The notes beneath the pieces are model-generated. The model saw only the letters and a program-made list of their open reading frames with translations, did not search any database and had not been told where the DNA came from. Both the position numbers and the translations under genes were made by a program. 64,000 bases of DNA, from the NCBI GenBank assembly GCA_034620365.1, contig JAQGEQ010000318.1, positions 62,001 to 126,000 on the forward strand. The letters run 5' to 3'. Shown piece by piece: positions 11,732 through 26,870 of this stretch. How positions within the stretch are numbered: position 1 is the first letter of the stretch; each line of letters begins with the position of its first letter. The DNA comes from Pegea sp. RAD2-039 (lineage: Eukaryota > Chordata > Thaliacea > Salpida > Salpidae).

Positions 11732-14140
11732 TGACTAACAGCTCTAAACGAATAAATTCAAATATCTTCAATTTGTTAAAACAATTAATTCTAAAAACGT
11801 TTTAATTGAATCGCAACAAATGTTATATAAATTCGGAACAGAGATCAAATCTAAACTAAAATTGTATTTATTATTTAGATATGTAAACGTTTTCTTGGAA
11901 TAGATTATTATCTCATTGCGTAAATTTTATAAACAACTTTTTAAATTTACTAAATTTGTTTAAGATGATTGATTAGAATTTGTTTAAATTGATTTTGAGT
12001 GTCATGTTTACAGACTTTTATAAAATAATTAATTTAATATCAGGAAGTATAAAAGTGGCTTATTTAAAATTTGGAAAATGAACATATGGTGACAAAAAAA
12101 AAGATTTAAAGTTATTAAAACTTTGATAAAAACAATTTTTTTTTTGCTGCAGCCAATTTTCAGAATAAATTTTAATCCAAAACAACTCGGTAAAAATCTC
12201 TAGAAATTTTCTGATCTTCAAAGTTAAAAATAAATTCAAGTAGATAATAATCTGGCATCTTTATCAAATTATTTTAAACTTTATAAATAAATAATTTGAG
12301 GATGTTTTGACATATCACTATAGTTACCTTGTCTTCAGCAACAATTCCAACTGAAAATTTGTTGTTTTTATTCTAAATTTTCTTCAAGAAAACTTTTGTA
12401 GTTACTTTAAAGATTTATCAAAACCTTTTTATTTTAAACAGACTTTTATATAAAAGGTGTCGATAGTTTAAAAACTTTCTTTTTAATTTATAAAATATTT
12501 ACGATTAAATTAAAGAAATTGTCTTTTGAGAGTTGCATCCGAAAAAAGTAATCAGAATAATTTATAATAAAAACTTTATTCTAAATCATTAAAAATAAAA
12601 TTATTTAAATTCTAAGCATAATATTCTATAAGATTTTATTTAACTTAAATTATTGTTAAATGACTTATCATGAATAAATTATTAATAGTCAGGACATTAT
12701 TGATTATATTCACTTTAAGCTTTCAACTAAAACCCGATAATTAATTTTTTAATTCGTCTAAAATGGCTGAATTATGTTTAGACTTCAAAATCTGTTTACG
12801 TTATCCAAGCTTTTTCAGCTTTAATTAATTAAAAACAAATTTGTAAAATGTGAAATTTTTCTATTAAATGCTTTATTTTTCAAAATGAAAAATGTTTTAT
12901 GAAAACTGAAAAGTCTGTAATAAGGTTACTGTTCGAAAAACTAATAAATAATTTAATAAAGTTGATAAAATTTATTAAAATATTCAAAATTAAATAACTT
13001 TTATGTAATCTAATTAATTATTAGAATTTGAATAAACGAAATTAAACCATTTTTTAAAATAAATCATTTAAGAAGTTTTCGATCAAAAATAAATAAAAGT
13101 TTTATATAACCGGAAAATTAGAAGAAATTAATTTAATTTTTTGTTGATATTCAAACTTTAAGATATTTTTTTAGACAAAAGTTTTTATTTATAAACAATT
13201 TTAAATTGTAAAATATTTTCCTGATAATGTTTGTTTTAAGCTTATAATAAATAAATCTATAAAAATTTATTGTCCATTAAAAACGTTTTTAATTTTTAGA
13301 CTTTTCTCTTCAATTGTTACAATTTTAATTTTGTTTATTGATACTTTTAACGATCTGATTAAGCAAGCAACTTTAAGCATCTAATATTACATTCAATATC
13401 GTAAAGTTATTTTCAAAAGCGTCTCGCATCTTCTAGTTATCCTTGGTCATTAACATTTTTATAAAAGAAAAGTTTATTCTTGACTCGATATTCAAAAATT
13501 TCTATAAAAATAATCTATGAGCTAATCAAGGATTTCTCTAATCGACTCAAATACCTTTAAAATTAGTTTTTAAATCAACAAGTTCAATAATTAAGTTAAT
13601 GATAATTTAAATGTTGATATTATTTAAAGTTATTAAACTTTCTTCAGTTAGCTGCAAATTAAAAAAAATATTTAAAAGTTTTAAAATAAATATTTTTAGT
13701 AAAAACTAATAACTGCTCTGTTGCAGTATTTCTGTGTCTCCTCAGTGCCCTACAATTAAGTGATCAGTATTCGATTTATCGGTATTATAATTTATCTTTA
13801 TTTTCTTAGTTTTAAGATGGAAAAGTTAAAAAAAAAAACATTTTTTGAAAAAGTCGAATTGAAATTTCTAAGTTCTGTTATTTCTGTAAATTTTGCGCTA
13901 ATCACAATTATTAAGATTCAAAGTTTTCACAGCATTTATGACATTTACTTTAAAACAAGAATATTTAAACACGAAGGAAGGTTATGCTGAAAAGACCATC
14001 TCTCGCTAACACACATTCTCACAAATAATTATCATTAAAGAACTATAATTAAGATGAAAAAATAGATATAACACATGGCATTTTAGAAGTCCTCAAAGCA
14101 TATAATAGTAAACAAATACATAGAAAGTTAATTATATAAA
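11732..14140. other. AT-rich intergenic region
   Basis: No gene is supported. The short ORF at 13760-13990 encodes Ile/Phe/Lys-rich sequence typical of AT-rich non-coding DNA and is not counted. About 13990-14140 may include the 3' untranslated end of the LINE remnant that follows on the minus strand. Confidence 0.5.
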
Positions 14141-14150
14141 AAATAAAAAA

Positions 14151-14555
14151 TCACAGTTTAGAAATGACAATGTTGGCAATAGTATAACATTTCAACTTCT
14201 GCTTGATCAACGCGAGCGATTTTGACATGGCAATGTCTGATGGCAGCTGGTTCCAAGTATTAACTGTGCGGTATGAGAAAAAAATCGCTCTGACCAATGT
14301 ACTAGGTGATATGGGCTTATTAAGGTGTAATGTGTGTAGTCTGAGCTGATATAACTTGAGGGAAGGACTAATGGAAAAGAAATCATTAAACTGAAGGTCA
14401 ATTAAATTGTGGATAATTTTAAAAATAAGAATTAAGTCGTGTTTAATCCGTCGAATTTCCAAAGTATCTAAATTGAAGAAACTGAGACGATGTTTATAAC
14501 TATCATATTTAATATTAAGTTTCCTACATACTAACCTTGTAAAGTGATTTGAATA
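14151..14555 (-). mobile_element. LINE (non-LTR retrotransposon) remnant, reverse-transcriptase C-terminus
   Basis: The minus-strand frame is open from about 14555 to 14151 and encodes the typical end of a jockey/CR1/L2-type polymerase ORF: FTRLVCRKLN, RLSFFNLDTLEIRRIKHDL, IFKIIHNLIDLQFNDFF, then FFSYRTVNTWNQLP before the stop. In these elements this is the C-terminal thumb and tail after the catalytic domain. The YxDD core, the endonuclease and everything 5' are absent: the frame is closed by a stop at about 14555. It is therefore a 5'-truncated dead copy. The surviving frame has no internal stop, which suggests a fairly recent insertion. Clade assignment is uncertain. Confidence 0.8.
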
Positions 14556-15686
14556 GATTTATAATAATCGTGTCATTTTAATAAACTATTATCCTAAAAT
14601 ATTTCATTCAATATTTCTTAAAAGTTTATTGAAAATTTTGTAGATTTATCATTCTGTATGCTTTCATCTAAATAATCATTCAAAAAATATAATAGCATAG
14701 AATTTGTTAGCATCTCTTTCTTGTTGCAGAAAAGAAAAACTTTATATTTACGAAGTTTATATTAAAATTCATATTCTAAGTTCATTTTTTAAAATTATTA
14801 TTTTTATTTTATTTTTGGTACTTTTTATTTTTTAAATTCAAAAGTACCAAAAACTTACAACATAATTTTGACATCCAAATAATCACATCGTAGATAAACA
14901 TTAAAAACACAATTTTAGAAATTTCGTAAAATTGTTTTTCAAATAACTTTCTAATCTGAATTTTCTTCTTTAAAACAGAAATATGACTAATTTTTTACTC
15001 ATTATGATTAAAATTTAAGTAAATTTTGTTAATCAAGTTTTTTGGTAAAAATTATTTAGTTTTTAGATAATATTAATAATAATTATACGAAAAATATTAA
15101 AGTTTATTATCTAGAAGATATTATCGATTAATAAAGTTTTAGTTAATTTAAATTTATTATAAAGTTTTAATTAAATGTTAATATTTTATTTTTTGTAATT
15201 ATCTAAAAGTTATTCGTATATTTGGTCATTACTATTTTCTTTTATTTATTATTTAGATGAAATTAAAATTTTGTATATTTACAATTGTATTTTTCTGTTT
15301 ATTTTTATATATTTTTTCAATTATTAATTTTTAATGTTCAGTTTATTTTTTTCACCAAAAATTTTAGTTGTTAAATTTACCAAAAAATTCTTTTTTTAAA
15401 GTTTAGATTAAATTTATTCTTTATTTAAATTATTTTTAAGAATCTTAAATAAAGTTTAGATAAACTATATTAATCTTATATACTTAAAATATTATTTGAT
15501 TTATTATCTAAATATTAAAACCTTCATAAACTTTAAATAAAACTTTTTATTTATATTATTTTCTTTTAATTAAATATTTTTATATTTTTCTACAGATTGT
15601 TTTGAGTTAAGTATGTAAATTGTTGGAAACTAGTGAATATTATATGTTGTTTGTTTCAAAGTTGTTATCATTTTATTAAAATCAAA
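14556..15686. other. AT-rich upstream region of YME1L
   Basis: No coding signal. This stretch should hold the YME1L promoter, but no element stands out. Confidence 0.4.
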
Positions 15687-18504
<2,818 letters not shown>

Positions 18505-18646
18505 CACATGTCTACTTTCATTTTTATTTATTTTCTTCATGAGAACGAGACATCAGACTAATAAATTATTTTCATAAATGTATTTTTCAGTATTTTTTTT
18601 TTGCGAATACAAAACGAGATAGAAAAAGTTGTTCAGCTAACTGCTT
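18505..18646. terminator. Shared 3' end region of convergent YME1L and CUL4
   Basis: Only 142 nt separate the two stop codons. AATAAA on the + strand (18560-18565) would serve YME1L. On the - strand, AATAAA-type signals lie at about 18523-18532, only about 20 nt beyond the YME1L stop. If both are used, the two mRNAs overlap tail to tail. This is read from hexamers only. Confidence 0.45.
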
Positions 18647-21600
18647 TCAGGCAACATAATGATAAATATTATTTTGATCTTTATCTCTTTTCATATAATC
18701 ACGGTCAATTAAACTTTCCACTCTTGTTTTAATGTCATGTGACTGAAATTTATATGAATTAGAAACAGTAGAAGAAGTGAAATAAACTTACTGTAATCGG
18801 AAATTTAACTTGAGCACCAATTTCAACTAGAAGTTGTTGATGTGCGAGAGTTTTTCGCGTTTTCATCACTCGAACAATCGCCGCTTCAATTTGATTTTTT
18901 CTATTTTCAAAAACTCGTATATTTGTTTCATGATTTTCTTTCACCTGTCAATCAAAATTATCATAAAAAAATCCCCAATTCGATTTCTTACCGTTTCTTT
19001 CAACTGAATTTGATTAATTTTGACTCTCATAAATTTGTGAGTAAATTTGTCATTAAATTCGAAGATATCGCTTTCAAGAACTTCTTTACCGCGCGGAATC
19101 TGCAAATAAACAAATTTCATCACGTGACTAAACAACAAACGTCATCACGTGACTAAACAACAAACGTCATCACGTGACTAATAAACAAACGTCATCACGT
19201 GACTAATTAACAAACATCATCACGTGACTAATAAACAAACGTCATCACGTGACTAATTAACAAATGTCATCACGTGACTAATTAACAAACGTCATCACGT
19301 GACTAATCAACAAACGTCATCACGTGACTAAACAACAAACGTCATCACGTGACTAATAAACAAACGTCATCACGTGACTAATTAACAAACGTCATCACGT
19401 GACTAATTAACAAACGTCATCACGTGACTAATCAACAAACGTCATCACGTGACTAATTAACAAACGTCATCACGTGACTAATCAACAAACGTCATCACGT
19501 GACTAATCAACAAACGTCATCACGTGACTAATCAACAAACGTCATCACGTGACTAAACAACAAACGTCATCACGTGACTAATCAACAAACTCTTTCTAAT
19601 TTTTACTTTGGTTAGAACACGAGCTCTCCCACATGCTAATGATTGAAGAGTTCTTTTGAGTTCTGCATCTCCAAATTGACAAATGTCTTTAATTTCTATA
19701 AAACTGATTGAATCGAAGTCGTTAAAGATTAAAAGAATTAGCGCTTGATGTAGAGACACGTGTAGTTCTTTCTTGCCCTGAATTGAAGTCAGTTAAATAT
19801 GAAGCTACATCAGCAGCATCAGCAGCTACCTTTGCAAATTGACTCTTCAACAAACAATGACCAAGTGTTGGCTGAAACGTTAAAGTTCTTCCACTGTGTT
19901 TATTTTTATAAAAAGTTGAAAAAGCTTCTTGTAGTCGACACTGAATTACAAAAGTTGATGGTTGATGTAGATGAAGGACACGATCTTACCATGTCTGATG
20001 GTAATTGGATCTTAACTGATGGATACTTGGGCCAGTAGACAGCAGTGAGTACATTGACAGTCATCTCAATACTGATATCTTCTAATTCCGTCTTCGACGA
20101 ATGAAACTATTTGAAAAATCAATTAGAAGATGAAAGAAGACATGATCTACTAACTGTTCGGAATTGATTCATGATTTCTTTAGAGTAATTCATATCTTTA
20201 AACATTCCTTCAAAGTTTTTAGTGAACATACTCCCACATTCCTGTTTTAACTTCGAAAGCATCGATTTCTCAGCATCTATAGAAGCACTTTTTCCAAACA
20301 ACAAACGTTTGGCAAGATCATCTTTATAAAAAGCTTCGAAAACATCTTTGCCTGAAAAGATCAGATTTGTTATCAGATTTTAATTTGATCTTCAGAAGGT
20401 CACCTTGAATATATCTGAAAAGTATCATGATCTTATCCAGGGTCTTCTCAAGATCAGATTCATTGATCTGTCCTGATCTCAGCTTTTGATCAACAAATTT
20501 AGCTGAAAATGAAAGATTGAAGATGAAATTGATGAAAGATTGAAGATGAAATTGATGAAAGATTGAAGATGAAATTGATGAAAGATTGAAGATGAAATTG
20601 ATGAAAGATTGAAGATGAAATTGATGAAAGATTGAAGATGAAATTGATGAAAGATTGAAGATGAATTGATGAAAGATTGAAGATGAAATTGATGAAAGAT
20701 TGAAGATGAAATTGATGAAAGATTGAAGATGAATTGATGAAAGATTGAAGATGAAATTGATGAAAGATTGAAGATGAAATTGATGAAAGATTGAAGATGA
20801 AATTGATGAAAGATTGAAGATGAAATTGAAAGATTGAAGATGAAATTGATGAAAGATTGAAGATGAATTGATGAAAGATTGAAGATGAAATTGATTGAAG
20901 ATGAAAGATTGAAGATGAAATGAAAGATTGAAGATGAAATGAAAGATTGAAGATGAAATTGATGAAAGATTGAAGATGAAATTGATGAAAGATTGAAGAT
21001 GAAATTGATGGAAGATTGAAGATGAAATTGATGAAAGATTGAAGATGAAATTGATGAAAGATTGAAGATGAAATTGATGAAAGATTGAAGATGAAATTGA
21101 TGAAAGATTGAAGATGAAATTGATGAAAGATTGAAGATGAAATTGATGGAAGATTGAAGATGAAATTGATGAAAGATTGAAGATGAAATTGATGAAAGAT
21201 TGAAGATGAGATTGATGAAAGATTGAAGATGAAATTGATGAAAGATTGAAGATGAAATTGATGAAAGATTGAAGATGAAATTGATGAAAGATTGAAGATG
21301 AAATTGATGAAAGATTGAAGATGAAATTGATGAAAGATTGAAGATGAAATTGATGAAAGATTGAAGATGAAATTGATGAAGATTGAAGATGAAATTGATG
21401 AAAGATTGAAGATGAGATTGATGAAAGATTGAAGATGAAATTGATGAAAGATTGAAGATGAAATTGATGAAAGATTGAAGATGAAATTGATGAAAGATTG
21501 AAGATGAAATTGATGAAAGATTGAAGATGAAATTGATGAAAGATTGAAGATGAAATTGATGAAAGATTGAAGATGAAATTGATGAAAGATTGAAGATGAA

Positions 21601-24600
21601 ATTGATGGAAGATTGAAGATGAAATTGATGGAAGATTGAAGATGAGATTGATGAAAGATTGAAGATGAAATTGATGAAAGATTGAAGATGAAATTGATGA
21701 AAGATTGAAGATGAAATTGATGAAAGATTGAAGATGAAATTGATGAAAGATTGAAGATGAAATTGATGAAAGATTGAAGATGAAATTGATGAAAGATTGA
21801 AGATGAAATTGATGAAAGATTGAAGATGAAATTGATGAAAGATTGAAGATGAAATTGATGAAAGATTGAAGATGAAATTGATGAAAGATTGAAGATGAGA
21901 TTGATGAAAGATTGAAGATGAAATTGATGAAAGATTGAAGATGAAATTGATGAAAGATTGAAGATGAAATTGATGAAAGATTGAAGATGAAATTGATGAA
22001 AGATTGAAGATGAAATTGATGGAAGATTGAAGATGAGATTGATGGAAGATTGAAGATGAAATTGATGGAAGATTGAAGATGAAATTGATGAAAGATTGAA
22101 GATGAGATTGATGGAAGATTGAAGATGAAATTGATGAAAGATTGAAGATGAGATTGATGAAGATCACTAACCAATAAACTCTGCTGGTAAATTTCTTCTT
22201 TTATTTATAGAAACTTCAAACGCTTCTCGTAAACTATTAATGAAATGTATATCGTCATGGAAACAACTCTTCACGACGCAGTCTAATTGATCTTTTAAAT
22301 TTAACAAGGATTGCACCATTGTCACTTCGGAATCTTTCATCACGATATTACTCACAACATTCTGAATTTATCAACAAGTTTTGAAAGATTAAAAGATTAA
22401 GAAATGAAAGGATACTTTTGCATATTTATTGAAATATTTTTGGAGAAGTTTTCTTCCTTCTTGAGCTTTGAAGAGCTTATAAAGAAGACGGAGATCATCT
22501 TCTCGTTGATTCTTGAGAAGTTGATCGAGACCTTTTAATAACAACTCTTCGTGGTGATTTATAATTAGTTCTTCTTCCATACAAACTAATAAAGATTTGC
22601 TGAAATTGTGAAATAATGTTTGGAAACCCTCGAAATTTCATTGATGAACAACTTACTCAGTTTCGAAATTCATACAAGTGATGCAGAGGACTCCTTCTTC
22701 TTTGATTCGTTTTTCAGCGAAGTGAAGATACTCATCGATATTTAGAATCAGAATTTTATCGTTTCCTTCTTTAGCATAAAACTCTCGAGTTTCTTTCAAA
22801 AAACGACTCTCAAACCAACCCTGATAAACCTGAAAAGAATCCCATCAACAAATCAATCTTCATCAAATCTACAAATTACTCTTAAATCAGTGAGCATATT
22901 AAGAAGACTTTTCAATAAACTTCGATCTACACAAGCGTTTCCACTTCTTTCATTTTCAATCAAACGTAAGATCCCAGAAATACATCTTTCTCTAATATCC
23001 TCTTTCTCAAGGACATTTTTTTTGAACAGTTCAAGCCCTAAGTCCCTAAGACACAAGAAAGATGAGAAGGTGATAGACTTGTTAGAGACTTACCATAAAG
23101 ATAACGTCATGGAACTTTGCATATAATTCCGATCAAGGACTAGGAATATACATCGAATCATACTCTAGAAAAAGAAATAAATGTTGAAACAAATCTAAGG
23201 TAGAAAAGGTCTCTTCTACATCAGATACTTTCAGAGATTTGTTCTCAATTTATATCTTCCTACTTTTACTTCTTTAGAATTTATTTAATTGGAATTTTTC
23301 TACTTTTTAAAATTAGATTTAAGATGAAATCGACTCACAGTTTGGTTGCAATGATCTTTCCATTTTTGATCTAATTCACGAAGGAAGACCTCTCCACTCA
23401 TAGAGCTGTTAAATACTCCGACTTGTTTATTGATATGATTGTCACAAACCATTTTTAACTGGAAAAAGTTGGTTAATTAACATAAAAAATATTTTAGATT
23501 ATAAGAAACCTGTGAATAGATCTTTTTTACTGCTAAGCCATCAGAACAGAGATTTTCAACAGCTTTATATAATTCTTCTAAACTGAACTTGATAAAAGAA
23601 GACCTAAAAGTAGAAAGATGTTGAATCTCAGAACTAAAAATAGATTCTGAAATTTGTAAATAAAACGAAATTAACAAATTCAAATCTAGAAGATTTCTCA
23701 GAGACACTAAATATTTGAGAAGCAAAGAATTCCGGCAAACAAGCTCATGGGCAATTGTTGGGTCTTCCCCTTTCTTGTTTTATCTACGTCATCAGCTTCT
23801 GGCTCAGAGTTGTTGCACCACCTCTGTTTCTGAAGACACATGAGACTTCATCTTACAAAACTATTTTTTCAAGATGATTAGAGATGGAATCATTTGATGT
23901 AGAAGATGTTTCAAAGAAAACTGCCCAGAAGTTAGTGACCAATAAGACCCAGGATTCAGACCAGTAAAGGAAATGTGGTAAAAAACCCTGGACAGTCTTA
24001 GAAAAGACCTGGACAGTCTTAGGAAAGACTTGGACAGTCTTAGGAAAGACTTGGACAGTCTTAGGAAAGACCTGGACAGTCTTAGGAAAGGCCTGGACAG
24101 TTATAGGTTTGAGTCCTTGGTTACTACAAGCTTATTATGGAATTATCTACTTTTATCAATATAAACATCAAAAAGATAATATCTGAAATTTGTTGATTTA
24201 GTTGACAACAAATATAAGATTTCACATCTAAATAAGCTTGAAATCTATTTGTTCTTTAAAACCTTCAATCTTATTTGGGATCTACTAACTGATAGCTTCA
24301 ATCCAGACAACTTGAGCTAGCTACTGATAAATATTCCTCTCAATAAATATCTTCATCTTTTATGACCTAAAATGAGCTCATCACATCACTTGCTACTTCA
24401 TACCAGATCTTTCAAGGTAAGAGTTATTTGGATCTTGTTGAAACCACGAGAGTTTTTCTTAAACGGAAATGTTTTTCATGAAACTGACAAGGTTCTGAAC
24501 GTGGAGTTTTCGTTGTCAGCTACTTCTGAATTACTTGCTTGCCAATTTTTGCAAACACCAATAGGGTACTTTTATCTTTCTGAAATTTCATCTCTTCTGT

Positions 24601-25572
24601 AAGGTCACTTCAAAAACAATATTCTTAAATCAGTTCAAAATCAGGAAACTTTTCTTTCATCTTTCAATCTTTGAAATCTTTTCACTGTTTCAAATTATTA
24701 ATGGTTTTCTTATCTTGATTAAAATAATTTTGTTAAAGATCACAATCTCTCATATGTCCTAAGAGCTTTAAAATCTTTAAAGTTTTTCTAGAATCCATCA
24801 AATTCTGTCACTTTTATAAAATTATGATAAGAAGTATGAATAGCTTATAAATGATTCCATTTTCTTTATTTATTTTTTATCTTTTTATAACTTTCCAAAA
24901 ATTTGATTTTTAGTGCTTCTATTTTGTCTTTATGTTTTTGAAGGTGGTTCTTCTACTTCTGTTTCCTCTATGACAGCTTATTTATTTATTTTATAAAACA
25001 GAATAATTCCCAGCCAAGTATTAAATAAATAATAATATTTCAAAACAAAAATACTGAAGTAGAAACTCAACAAGAAACTTTTCAAATTAAATATTTCAAT
25101 CTTCAAAATAAAACTTAGAAATAAATTATATAATTTAATAAAGTTAAAATCTTTTTTTCTATAAACCTGTGAATGGCTTGAACTGTTTCTTCAAGTTTTA
25201 CCCAACATTCATATTCATAATTTTCAGGCAATACAGGTTTAGCTATAAACAATTATTTAAAATTAAATATCAAAATTAAATGTTTGAAATTACTTCACGG
25301 GAAATTAAATATTTAAAAAATAAAGTTTAAAATTAAATTGTTAAACAGTTTTAACAAAATTTAAAATAAAAGTGAAACACAATTTATAATAAAATAAAAA
25401 ATTACTGAACTCTTAACTTAAAAAATAAATAAAAATATTTTTAGATGGTTCAAAAAATAAATATTAATCAAGCTTGAGGTCATTACATTTAGAAAAGAAA
25501 TTACTTACTTTTTAAATTCTTTATTTTTATTTTTTTAGCAGATCCTGCTCGTAACGTAGAAGACTGATCCAT
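18647..25572 (-). CDS. CUL4: Cullin-4, scaffold of CRL4 ubiquitin ligases
   Basis: Seventeen exons in gene order: 25572-25509, 25242-25167, 23603-23510, 23458-23339, 23164-23094, 23045-22880, 22829-22657, 22599-22416, 22361-22172, 20502-20404, 20351-20155, 20106-19990, 19940-19830, 19777-19607, 19099-18992, 18944-18792, 18742-18647. All phases agree, giving 729 aa (human CUL4A is 759). Assignment to CUL4 rests on [11 protein letters not shown] at the start, [50 protein letters not shown] and [12 protein letters not shown]. The C-terminal winged helix has [13 protein letters not shown], with the NEDD8-acceptor Lys at about 675. CUL4 joins DDB1/DCAF substrate receptors to RBX1-E2. Intron sizes are mostly 47-57 nt; the outliers are introns 1, 2, 4, 9 and 14, and introns 2, 9 and 14 carry tandem arrays (separate entries). 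Confidence 0.95.
19116..19590. repeat. 25-bp minisatellite, 19 copies, in CUL4 intron 14; each copy has TCACGTGA
   Basis: Nineteen head-to-tail copies of a 25-nt unit, GTCATCACGTGACTAATCAA plus CAAAC on the + strand. The variable part is the AATCAAC/AATTAAC/AATAAAC/AAACAAC segment; the TCACGTGAC core is unchanged in every copy. The array fills nearly all of the 507-nt intron. On the CUL4 sense strand each unit contains GTTTGTTGATTAG, which resembles a weak 3' splice site. Confidence 0.97.
20504..22164. repeat. 23-bp minisatellite, about 72 copies, filling CUL4 intron 9
   Basis: The unit on the + strand is GATTGAAGATGAAATTGATG plus AAA, with single-base variants (GATGG, GATGAG) and a few shortened units, mostly at 20820-20950. 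It spans about 1.66 kb and abuts both splice sites: the donor is 7 nt from one end and the acceptor TTTTCAG joins the other. No C occurs on the + strand in the whole array, so the sense-strand intron has no G there. As 23 is not a multiple of 3, the array stays open in several frames, giving false ORFs of 562 and 616 codons rich in [10 protein letters not shown]. Confidence 0.97.
23987..24107. repeat. 21-bp tandem repeat, about 6 copies, in CUL4 intron 2
   Basis: The unit is CCTGGACAGTCTTAGGAAAG plus A; the last copy is diverged (CAGTTATAGG). It lies within the 1,563-nt intron 2 of CUL4. The flanking intron sequence (about 23720-24110) is clearly less AT-rich than other introns here and may be an old insertion. 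Confidence 0.9.
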
Positions 25573-26479
25573 TTAAATCATATGATGATAAACCAATTGA
25601 ATATACGATTAGTAAAAAGCCAAACAATGTGTCCTATAATATCGATAAACAATTTGGCGAAAAAAATTCCTTCGTTTGTATTCAAACTTATATAATAGAA
25701 AAAAAATAACGTTTTTAAAATTCTTACTTTTATTATATTTTATATTATAATATAATGAAAGTTTTTAATTCAAATTTTTTTAAATTTTGAACTTTTAGAA
25801 AATTCAATAAATAATGCAAAGAAAAAACTGCTACAAAATAAAAATTACTTATTTTAAGCAAAAGATTTTGTACAAATTATGAATATATATTAAACTATCT
25901 GTCGTTTTAAAGACACCTTGAAAAAATAAAGACCAAATTAAAAATTTCAAAAGCTGAGTTGATTTATAAGCTTTACATGTGAGACTACTCGGATAGCTCA
26001 ATTTTGAATTTGTAAGATATTTTTATGTACAAGTTGTTAGTCGAAGGTGCTTTACTTTATTTGAATTTGTTTTACCAAATGGTTATTGCAACTCATTATC
26101 TTTCTGAAAATACTAATTAAACATCAATTTGCCGATTACAAGTATTATCAGAAATGAACTTAGGTAAGCTTTTTAATCATAGTAATTCAAGTACTTTTAG
26201 TTTATTTAAGCAAATAATTTAAGAATTTTTTAACGAAATCACTTAACTAAAGTAGACGGCATCTTATTTTAACTTTTCATCTTTATAATCAGCGATTTTA
26301 GTTTTGAAGCAAATCTATCCTAATTGTAAATATTATCCAGATATAAAAATTGAAGGCTCTAAATGAAATTGATGGATTTTAGTCTGCCAACCAAGTATGC
26401 AAACCAATAATTCAGGGACTCTCGAAGAAACTGAAGAGCGACAGAATAAAAATAGAAATTTCTTGTATAAGTAAAATAA
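25573..26479. other. AT-rich region upstream of CUL4
   Basis: Probably contains the CUL4 promoter. No coding frame, RNA gene or repeat is evident. Confidence 0.4.
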
Positions 26480-26870
26480 ACTTTGGACGCGAACGGCCAT
26501 GCAAGCATATATGTGTCAGGGCAGAAGTTATGGGTTTCCAGTTGTTGCCCATGCAGCAGGATTCCACTCTCCACGCCAACAAGGTTATACAGCGGAACAG
26601 ATGCAGCCGCGCCCAGCTGGCGTCGCAGGAGTTGTCAGAACGACACTGAGTACAAAGACGAACTGCTTACGAGGTTCCAACTTCGGATTTAAATTTGGAT
26701 ATCTTAGAACTTTTGTCATTTAACTCACAGAGCCCTTCTACCCGGTTTTTATATAGATGTTTCCTTGTCACTAATATGTGTCCACCTGGGATCGAACCCG
26801 AAACCACTCGCTTTCTACGTAGGCATGGTAACCGCTTCATCACACAGATGAATCAAATACAAATAATAAA
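26480..26870 (-). mobile_element. tRNA-derived SINE with conserved central domain, copy A
   Basis: Read on the minus strand, a tRNA-like head (about 26860-26775) has an A-box-like TGATGAAGCGGTTA and a B box GGGTTCGATCCC (26799-26788), followed by CAGGTGGACACAT. The body continues to a GC-rich block (about 26620-26515) ending in CATAACTTCTGCCCTG. The same landmarks occur in the same order in copy B at 41 kb (B box plus CCCAGGTGGACACAT; AAAAAC...AGAAGGGC; GTTCYGCTGTA; ATAACTTCTGCCCTG). The two copies are well diverged elsewhere, so the shared blocks look conserved. Short open frames here are not genes. The 3' limit is uncertain. Confidence 0.75.

Noticed and set aside
19116-19590. CRISPR-like array
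   Set aside because: The repeats are contiguous 25-bp units without unique spacers, in a eukaryotic intron.
20324-22174. Open frames of 616 and 562 codons, Ser/Phe/His-rich ([10 protein letters not shown])
   Set aside because: They are the translation of the 23-bp minisatellite in CUL4 intron 9. The flanking CUL4 exons splice across it in phase, and the array is open in several frames because it lacks stop-generating combinations.
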